From Eutypella sp. D-1 (Eukaryota; Ascomycota; Sordariomycetes; Xylariales; Diatrypaceae), in the NCBI GenBank assembly GCA_023313575.1, contig JAJTTP010000001.1:5332001-5396000 (forward strand): a stretch of 64,000 bases of DNA. Reading direction: 5' to 3'. Numbering within the stretch: position 1 is the first letter of the stretch; each line of letters begins with the position of its first letter. Positions 58,091-64,000 of the stretch are shown one piece after another. Position numbers and translations under genes: made by a program. The notes under the pieces are model-generated. The model was not told the DNA's origin, made no database searches, and saw only the letters and a list, made by a program, of their open reading frames with translations.

Positions 58091-61000
58091 ATGGCCGGTC
58101 CGGCGAAAGGGAAGAAACAGCAGTCGTTGACTAGTTTCTTCACTTCTAATACCCCAACTGTTAATGGGCTCGCTGCGAGTCTTCGTAAATCCCAGGCCCA
58201 GACACAATCACAGGATGATAGTGCCGACGACATCGAAACCCCTAAAAAGCGACCTCTAGGCGAAGATACCGACAATGGCAACGAGATACCTTCGAGGAGC
58301 CCTAAGAGACCCAAGGGCGAGAACAGTCCGGGACTGTCATCGAAGAGTACCGAGCCATCACCTAAACCTGCTCCCGCCACATCCACGAATCTTCTCAAGC
58401 CCGGCGCTCGCACGGAACGATATGTATACGATGGATCTGGCTCTCGGGAAGATGTAGCTGAGGTCATGGATGTAGAGGACGATCTGGACGATGTCGAAAA
58501 GAGAAGAAAGGAAGAACTACACAGAAAATTTGTTCAAAAGCTGGGAAAACCTGACAGCCTACTCATGCGTCGGGGATGGCAGAATGACGAGGAGTCTACA
58601 GCGCACGAGAACGAAGATGGCGACGACGCTGAGGAGGATGAGCCTCCACCACCGCCCACGAAGGGTAAGAAGAAGGGCGGAAAGACAGGGAAGCTCACTC
58701 CCATGGAGATTCAATTCCTCGATATCAAAAGGAAGCACATGGATACCATCCTAATCGTCGAGGTCGGCTACAAATTCAAATTCTTCGGCGAGGATGCACG
58801 CATAGCTGCCAAGGAACTCAGTATAGTATGCATACCTGGAAAGATGAGATACGATGAGCACCCCTCCGAAGCCCACCTCGACCGCTTCGCCTCAGCCAGT
58901 ATTCCCGTCCATAGGCTGCCCGTCCATGCGAAACGACTCGTAGCCGCTGGCCACAAGGTTGGAGTCGTTCGTCAGATCGAGACAGCTGCCCTGAAGAAGG
59001 CCGGAGACAACAGAAACGCACCATTTGTCCGGAAACTCACAAATGTCTATACTAAAGGCACCTACATCGATGAAATTGGGGAATTAGACCAGGGGGCCAA
59101 CTCGGGAGCTCCATCCGGGGGATACCTCCTTTGCATCGCCGAGACGAAGGCCAAGGGCGGGGGCACTGACGAAAAAGTCGAAGTGGGCATCATCGCTGTG
59201 CAACCGGCCACTGGCGACATTATCTACGACAACTTCGAGGATGGCTTCATGCGAAGTGAGATCGAGACCAGGCTGCTCCACATCTCACCCTGCGAGTTCC
59301 TGATAGTCGGGGAACTGACCAAGGCCACAGACAAGCTCGTGCAGCATCTTTCAGGTAGCTCAACAAACGTCTTTGGCGACAGGAGTAGGGTAGAGCGCGT
59401 CGCCAGCGCCAAGACGGCCGCCGCTGAATCATACTCTCACGTTTCCCAGTTCTATGCTGGCAAGCTGAAGGATAACACCCAGGATTCCGACAAGGCGGAG
59501 AAGGCCAGTGCCATGCTCGAGAAGATCTTGAACCTGCCCGAGCTCGTGACAATTTGCCTTTCGTCGATGATTAAGCACCTTGAGGAATACGGGCTGCAAC
59601 ACGTCTTTGACCTGACCAAGTACTTTCAGTCCTTCAGCGCACGACAGCACATGTTGATCAATGGGACAACTCTGGAGAGTCTCGAGGTATACCGAAACTC
59701 AACGGACCACTCCGAGAAGGGGAGTCTCTTCTGGGCACTCGACAAAACCCTCACCCGCTTCGGCCAACGCCTGCTACGCAAGTGGGTAGGCCGGCCTCTG
59801 CTGGACCAGGGCCATCTAGAGAATCGCTTGGCGGCTGTTGGTGAGCTTCTCGAGAACGCCTCCACGACCAAAGTCGACCAACTAGAGCACTTATTACGTA
59901 CCACCAAGATCGATCTCGAGCGTAGCCTGATCAGAATTTACTACGGAAAGTGCACACGGCCGGAACTCCTGTCAGTGTTACAAACTCTGCAGAGAATCGC
60001 GACCGAGTACTCGCGTGTAAAATCTTCCGCAGACGCGGGCTTCAAGTCTGCCGCGATTAGCGAGGCTATTACCTCCCTGCCACGCATCCTGCCGACTGTC
60101 GTCTCATACCTAGAACGCATCAATGCCGAGGCTGCGCGCAAAGGTGACAAGTACGCCTTCTTCCGTGAGGACCAGGAGACAGAGGCCATTACAGACCACA
60201 AACTTGGGATCGCGTCTGTGGAGCAAGAGTTGGACGAGCACCGGCGAGAGGCCGGGTCCAAGCTGGGCCGTAAGCAGCCGGTCACGTACGTCACGGTGGC
60301 GGGAATCGAGTACTTAATCGAGGTGCCCAACGCGGACCTCAAACGTGTTCCTGCTTCGTGGGCCAAGATCAGCGGCACCAAAAAACTCTCGCGCTTCCAC
60401 ACTCCTGAGGTGGTGCGTCTCATGTCAGAGCGCGACCAGCACCGGGAGGCGCTCTCAGCCGCGTGCGACTCTGCCTTTACAGATCTCCTGCGTAGCATCG
60501 CCGCCGACTACCAACCTCTACGCGACGCCGTCTCGTCGCTCGCAACCCTCGATTGCCTTCTCTCTCTCTCCAAGGTGGCGGCGCTACCGGGCTACGTGCG
60601 ACCGACCTTTTTGCCTGCCGACGCGCCGCCGACGATTGATATCGAGGGCGGCCGACACCCCATCGCCGAGCAGACGCTGACGACGTCGTACATCCCGTTC
60701 TCGACGACGCTGTCGTCTCCGCAACCGTTGGCGCACCTAGTGACGGGGCCGAACATGGGGGGCAAGTCATCGTTCGTGCGGGCGGTAGCGCTCCTGGTGC
60801 TGCTGGCACAAGTGGGATCGTACGTGCCGGCGGGGGCGCTACGACTAACGCTCGCGGACGCGGTGCACACGCGCATGGGAGCGCGCGACAACCTGTTCTC
60901 TGGGGAGAGCACGTTCATGGTGGAGGTGTCGGAGACGGCGCGGATTTTACGGTCCGCGACGCCGCGGTCGCTGGTGGTGCTCGACGAACTCGGCCGCGGC

Positions 61001-61528
61001 ACTTCGACGCACGACGGCGCCGCCATCGCCGAGGCCGTCCTCCGGCACGTCGTCGACGACGCCCGCTGCCTCACCCTCTTCATCACCCACTACCAGAGCC
61101 TCGCCCGCGTCGCCGACTCCCTCGCCGGCCGCTGCTCCAACGTCCACATGAGCTTCACCGCCACCCAAACCTCCGGCGGCAACCGATCGCGATCCCTACC
61201 GTCGTCTGCGTCCCCTGGAGACAACGACGCCGATGCCGACGCAGACGCCGACACAGACGCAGACGAGGAAATCACCTTCCTCTACGAAGTCAGCCCGGGC
61301 GTCGCCCACCGGTCCTACGGGCTCAACGTGGCGCGACTAGCCCGCGTGCCGCGGCCCGTCCTCGACGTCGCCGCGCGCAAATCCCGCGAGCTCGAGGACG
61401 AGATGCGCAGGCGTCGACTCGCCGGTGCCGCCCGGCTGCTGGAGGACGTGCTTTCTGGCGATGGTGGCGGCGACGGAGACGACGAGGACCAGCTCAAGCA
61501 CCTCGTCTCCTGCATCGAGCAGCTGTAG
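58091..61528 (+). CDS. MSH3: DNA mismatch repair protein MSH3
   Basis: Single uninterrupted exon of 1145 aa. MSH3 joins MSH2 as MutS-beta to bind insertion/deletion loops in nuclear DNA. A PCNA-binding PIP box lies at the start (QQSLTSFF, 10-17), followed by a charged disordered tail with basic NLS-like patches ([14 protein letters not shown]). The MutS domain I begins near [29 protein letters not shown]. Walker A is GPNMGGKS (886-893) and Walker [13 protein letters not shown] (D965, E966), then FITHYQSL. A run of alternating Asp-Ala (from about 1046) interrupts the C-terminal domain before the conserved [25 protein letters not shown] rises sharply over the last third. The length matches fungal MSH3 and no intron is needed. 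Confidence 0.96.
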   Translation: MAGPAKGKKQQSLTSFFTSNTPTVNGLAASLRKSQAQTQSQDDSADDIETPKKRPLGEDTDNGNEIPSRSPKRPKGENSPGLSSKSTEPSPKPAPATSTNLLKPGARTERYVYDGSGSREDVAEVMDVEDDLDDVEKRRKEELHRKFVQKLGKPDSLLMRRGWQNDEESTAHENEDGDDAEEDEPPPPPTKGKKKGGKTGKLTPMEIQFLDIKRKHMDTILIVEVGYKFKFFGEDARIAAKELSIVCIPGKMRYDEHPSEAHLDRFASASIPVHRLPVHAKRLVAAGHKVGVVRQIETAALKKAGDNRNAPFVRKLTNVYTKGTYIDEIGELDQGANSGAPSGGYLLCIAETKAKGGGTDEKVEVGIIAVQPATGDIIYDNFEDGFMRSEIETRLLHISPCEFLIVGELTKATDKLVQHLSGSSTNVFGDRSRVERVASAKTAAAESYSHVSQFYAGKLKDNTQDSDKAEKASAMLEKILNLPELVTICLSSMIKHLEEYGLQHVFDLTKYFQSFSARQHMLINGTTLESLEVYRNSTDHSEKGSLFWALDKTLTRFGQRLLRKWVGRPLLDQGHLENRLAAVGELLENASTTKVDQLEHLLRTTKIDLERSLIRIYYGKCTRPELLSVLQTLQRIATEYSRVKSSADAGFKSAAISEAITSLPRILPTVVSYLERINAEAARKGDKYAFFREDQETEAITDHKLGIASVEQELDEHRREAGSKLGRKQPVTYVTVAGIEYLIEVPNADLKRVPASWAKISGTKKLSRFHTPEVVRLMSERDQHREALSAACDSAFTDLLRSIAADYQPLRDAVSSLATLDCLLSLSKVAALPGYVRPTFLPADAPPTIDIEGGRHPIAEQTLTTSYIPFSTTLSSPQPLAHLVTGPNMGGKSSFVRAVALLVLLAQVGSYVPAGALRLTLADAVHTRMGARDNLFSGESTFMVEVSETARILRSATPRSLVVLDELGRGTSTHDGAAIAEAVLRHVVDDARCLTLFITHYQSLARVADSLAGRCSNVHMSFTATQTSGGNRSRSLPSSASPGDNDADADADADTDADEEITFLYEVSPGVAHRSYGLNVARLARVPRPVLDVAARKSRELEDEMRRRRLAGAARLLEDVLSGDGGGDGDDEDQLKHLVSCIEQL

Positions 61529-64000
61529 GCAGACATCGATGAAGTGGTGTCATGTATCTAATAAATCGCGCGCTATTAGAGCTATGCTTCGCGCAAGCAA
61601 GCAGGGAATCAGGTTGGGCGGGCGGAACTACGAGGGGTGTTATTCGAATCTTGTTTCTTGTATCATAGATCAGCTCGATGGAACAATCACTGATGAAGAC
61701 ATTACGTGGATCGGTCAATATAAAGTCAGCTGTCAGGGGCTCATCATTCTCTCTTGGACGTGGCATCGCGTATACGTGTATATCGACTATTTACGTGACT
61801 CCACATCCGGCATCTACTTGGATTATATCCGAAACCATATGCTCGTACGTAGTGCGGGTGATTTAACGGTACTTGGAAGGACTACCATAAGCTATAGCTA
61901 AGGAAAGTGATATGGCCGAAGACACAAGATCAAGATAGACAGTTGCAGCAGGCCGAAATAATATCCTTTGGCGCATGTTACACCGTCATAGCGGACGGGA
62001 TGGGCCACATCGGCTAACCAGCGAACGGCCGATACTCGCTGCCGGATACGGGGTCCAATGAACAACAAGCCGGGTCCATGAGCAGAGACGCATGCGCGTT
62101 CCCTCGAAGAGAGCCTTTCTTCTTCATCTTGGATAGGGAGGCACTGCACTTCTACAGTAATATCCCCCAGGTAGGACTTGCCTGCGGCTTTCCTTGGTAG
62201 CGGTACAGGTTGTCCTGACCAGTGTATACCTATCTGGGATTAAAATTGACGTACCTATAATGCTGCTTATTCCGGTAAGGGCTTCCTCGAGGTAAGGACG
62301 TGGTACACAGGTAGGTAGGTACATAGGTACTTCATACTGAGCAAGTTAGGTACTTAGGTACTCGAGGAGGTAGCACCTGCTGGGCGAGAAAGGTACCTTG
62401 GATCACTTACTGGGTGGTAACTGCCTAGGTATACCTGCCTATATACATAGACAGGTATCACCGTGGTAGGTACAGCAAGTGATATGAGGAAAGTACGGAT
62501 GTAAACGATGCTACTTCCACTTGTACAGGTAAAAGCCAAAGTCGTTACCTAAGCACTGGGTCGAAGTACCTAAGGTCGAAGAGCATAGTGACGTAGTTAT
62601 AACTTTTAGAAGGAACGCCTTATGTTTGGAAACTGGAAATACACCCCTGCATATGTACCTGCATGTGCGTAGTTAGGAGTTCCTGAAACGTAGGTACCTA
62701 GGTACAGCGATATCTTCCAGCTAACATGAAACCGGTGCACCTGAGGGGACCAACTCGCGCTGCTGCAACGCAGAGGAGGGGATGGCGAGACAGTACCTAC
62801 CTAGGGGCCCAAGCTACCACGATGAGCCAGATGAGGGCAGCTTTGAGAAGCCGCTTGAGCAGTTTAACTGGCCAGGTTCCAATGGGTTGGCTCCTCCATA
62901 CTTAGGTAGCTGCGGAATAGCTCAAGGAGCTTCCGGGGTCCTCTCGGGATGACAAGGTACCCGGATGAGACAGAACCCCAAAGCGAACCTTAGGGGTCCC
63001 TTTACAGGTGAGGTTAACAGGTGAGACTGCCCCAGATAAGTCAAGTACCGTACGTACCTAGGTAGGTACGTAGCAATCCAGCTAGCCAGCTACCAGGCTG
63101 CACTCCAGGAAGGTGCAGGTCGACAACCTGAAACCCCACCTTGAGGACCTCCGAGCTAACTGGAGTTACCCAGAGAGCAGGAACTGCTGAGTGAACCGTT
63201 CCTTCCTAGGTAATCAAGATCAGAGTCTATGTCTCCACTCCAGGATTCTCTTCCCCATATTCCCCGAACTGGTAGTGTCCGTAGTTCCTGCCGTGGTCTG
63301 GGGTAAGGAGCTAAGTATGTACCTAAGTATTCTAAAAATGTACTGATATTTGACACCTGGGTCCCAAATCAGCACCTCCCGTCCCCCAACCGGCACCCTT
63401 GGAACCCCCTTCCCGCTCAATATCCCACTTTCCCCCTCCAAGCATTGCGGGGCAGTGAAGTAGGTACATTGTATGCTCTTTTTATTTTGAGGAGTGGATT
63501 GGAGGGGCTAGGTTGCAGCTCACCCTCTAACCTTTGTACTATAGCTACAATTACTCCGCGCTTTCTTCTCTTCGAAGTACTGGGATAACCGGAGGCAGGT
63601 ACCTAAGTAGTGCCGAGTAATCCAGATCCAAGGTACATAGGTATCTTTGGTGGGGCGGGTTAAACAGATCGCACCTACTCCGTAGGCGTAAGTACCTAGG
63701 TAGTATGCCCCACATTACCTAAGTACCTTCCACAACTTATATACGGAGTAAGAGCGCGCTAATCAATTACCTCGCACATACGTACAGTACAGCAGGTGCG
63801 GGGTGCTTTACCCCTATTTATCCCTGCTCATCAACCATTTAACTGCGTACTGCGCGTGCTGCAACCGCCAGCGCCTTGCTGGAATTACTGCTCTCATGGC
63901 CACTCCATTCATCTAAATGCTAATAGTAGTGCCTTCAGGCTGTAAACGAATTTTATGGTGTTATGCTAGTATACTACGAGAGACCCTAGAGGTGGGGTGT
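61529..64000. other. gene-free right edge rich in TAGGTAC words
   Basis: No coding region is supported. From about 62290 the words GTACCTA and TAGGTAC recur many times, singly and in tandem (for example 62313-62335, 62347-62362, 62690-62706, 63041-63072, 63596-63610, 63690-63720), with a perfect 9-bp inverted repeat at 63051-63072. Confidence 0.55.
63051..63072. repeat. perfect inverted repeat, 9-bp arms, 4-base loop
   Basis: TACGTACCT pairs with AGGTACGTA around AGGT. It sits inside the field of TAGGTAC words and could form a cruciform or be bound by a dimeric factor. Confidence 0.8.

Noticed and set aside
1..64000. CRISPR arrays, intact transposons or rRNA genes.
   Set aside because: No regularly spaced repeats, no transposase or reverse-transcriptase motifs and no rRNA-like sequence were seen; the genome is eukaryotic.

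Overview
The window is nuclear DNA of a filamentous ascomycete (Pezizomycotina, most likely Sordariomycetes). Genes sit on both strands, have short GT-AG introns (mostly 46 to 130 nt) and are separated by intergenic DNA that carries homopolymer tracts and many TAGGTAC-type words. Exon structures were worked out by hand from splice signals, reading frame and conserved motifs; junctions that remain doubtful are flagged.

Layout. 1.0-4.2 kb: a protein N-terminal methyltransferase (TAE1/NTM1 type, +) and a branched-chain aminotransferase (-). 4.2-6.8 kb: a decay zone holding a broken copy of the aminotransferase 5' end and a broken C-terminus of the membrane protein that follows. 6.8-8.9 kb: an unnamed two-TM fungal protein (+). 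11.1-12.4 kb: a secreted lipase (+). 13.1-16.4 kb: a trehalose-synthase regulatory subunit, TPS3/TSL1 type (-). 16.4-23.7 kb: over 7 kb with no gene I can support. 23.8-26.8 kb: meiotic MutS homologue MSH4 (+, nine exons).

28.5-42.6 kb is the most interesting part. It holds a FAD-dependent aromatic-type monooxygenase (-), a SAM methyltransferase (-), a Zn2Cys6 transcription factor (+), a short-chain dehydrogenase (-), a TRI5-family sesquiterpene cyclase (+) and a GH43 glycosidase (-). Cyclase, oxidising and reducing enzymes, methyltransferase and a dedicated regulator side by side look like a small sesquiterpenoid biosynthetic cluster without a P450. The GH43 gene may be its neighbour rather than a member.

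43.4-61.5 kb: a membrane-anchored APH/choline-kinase-fold kinase (-), a CSC1/OSCA-type channel (-), an F-box/LRR-like protein (-), mitochondrial sulfide:quinone oxidoreductase (+), a secreted proteinase-K-like subtilase (+) and the intronless mismatch-repair gene MSH3 (+). 61.5-64 kb is gene-free and rich in TAGGTAC words and one perfect inverted repeat. I found no convincing tRNA, rRNA, intact transposon or CRISPR array.
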